DNA from: an uncultured Lachnospiraceae bacterium | GTDB lineage: Bacteria > Bacillota > Clostridia > Lachnospirales > Lachnospiraceae | Direction of reading: 5' to 3' | Assembly (NCBI GenBank): GCA_910585765.1 | Contig: CAJUES010000102.1 | Span: 1-6,079, forward strand | DNA length: 6,079 nt | Shown: in pieces, positions 6,075-6,079 of the stretch | How the letters are laid out: the number at the start of each line of letters is the position of its first letter | Position numbering within the stretch: the first letter of the stretch is position 1 | Translations under genes and position numbers: made by a program | The notes under the pieces: generated by a model | Told to the model about the DNA's origin: nothing | The model's database searches: none | Seen by the model: the letters and a program-made list of their open reading frames with translations, nothing else

Positions 6075-6079
6075 ATATT

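Overview
The window reads as a chromosomal segment of a low-to-moderate GC Clostridia, most likely a Lachnospiraceae member. Three things suggest this: the clustering of yaaR (DUF327), holB and ricT (PSP1) in one direction, the compact ~472-residue pyruvate kinase, and the style of the HD-domain protein and tRNAs. Genus cannot be fixed from the sequence alone. Every gene lies on the minus strand, so transcription runs from high to low coordinates. The first 41 bases are not genomic: positions 8-41 are the Illumina TruSeq read-2/index adapter, so the left edge is an artefactual contig end that cuts ricT.

In transcriptional order: initiator tRNA-fMet (6074-6001) and tRNA-Phe (5995-5923) form the tail of a tRNA operon. 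It is closed by a clear rho-independent terminator (5890-5868). About 250 bp of intergenic DNA follows, with a candidate extended -10 promoter and a run of hairpins (5750-5646) that looks like a palindromic repeat element. A single HD-domain metal-dependent phosphohydrolase comes next (5609-5091). After a 144-bp AT-rich gap that should hold its promoter comes pyruvate kinase pyk (4946-3528). It is followed by a tight cluster: a divergent guanylate-kinase-like P-loop kinase (3453-2806), yaaR (2789-2349), a DUF4272 protein (2303-1596), holB encoding the DNA polymerase III clamp-loader delta-prime subunit (1584-475), and the 5' two fifths or so of ricT (406 to the adapter junction at 42).

The last five genes are separated by gaps of 11-68 bp, and each has its own Shine-Dalgarno, so they are probably one operon. 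No T-tailed hairpin is visible in the 74 bp between pyk and the kinase gene, so read-through from pyk is possible. The cluster mixes replication (holB), RNA processing and developmental control (ricT, as part of the Ric/Y complex known from Bacillus), and nucleotide metabolism (the Gmk-like kinase).

No CRISPR array, transposase, phage gene or toxin-antitoxin pair is visible, and I do not see a new multi-gene system. The items most worth a second look are the adapter, a ~34-residue insertion in HolB carrying a QTSLF pentapeptide that resembles a sliding-clamp-binding motif, the altered nucleotide-site motifs of the Gmk-like kinase, and the palindromic element near 5700.
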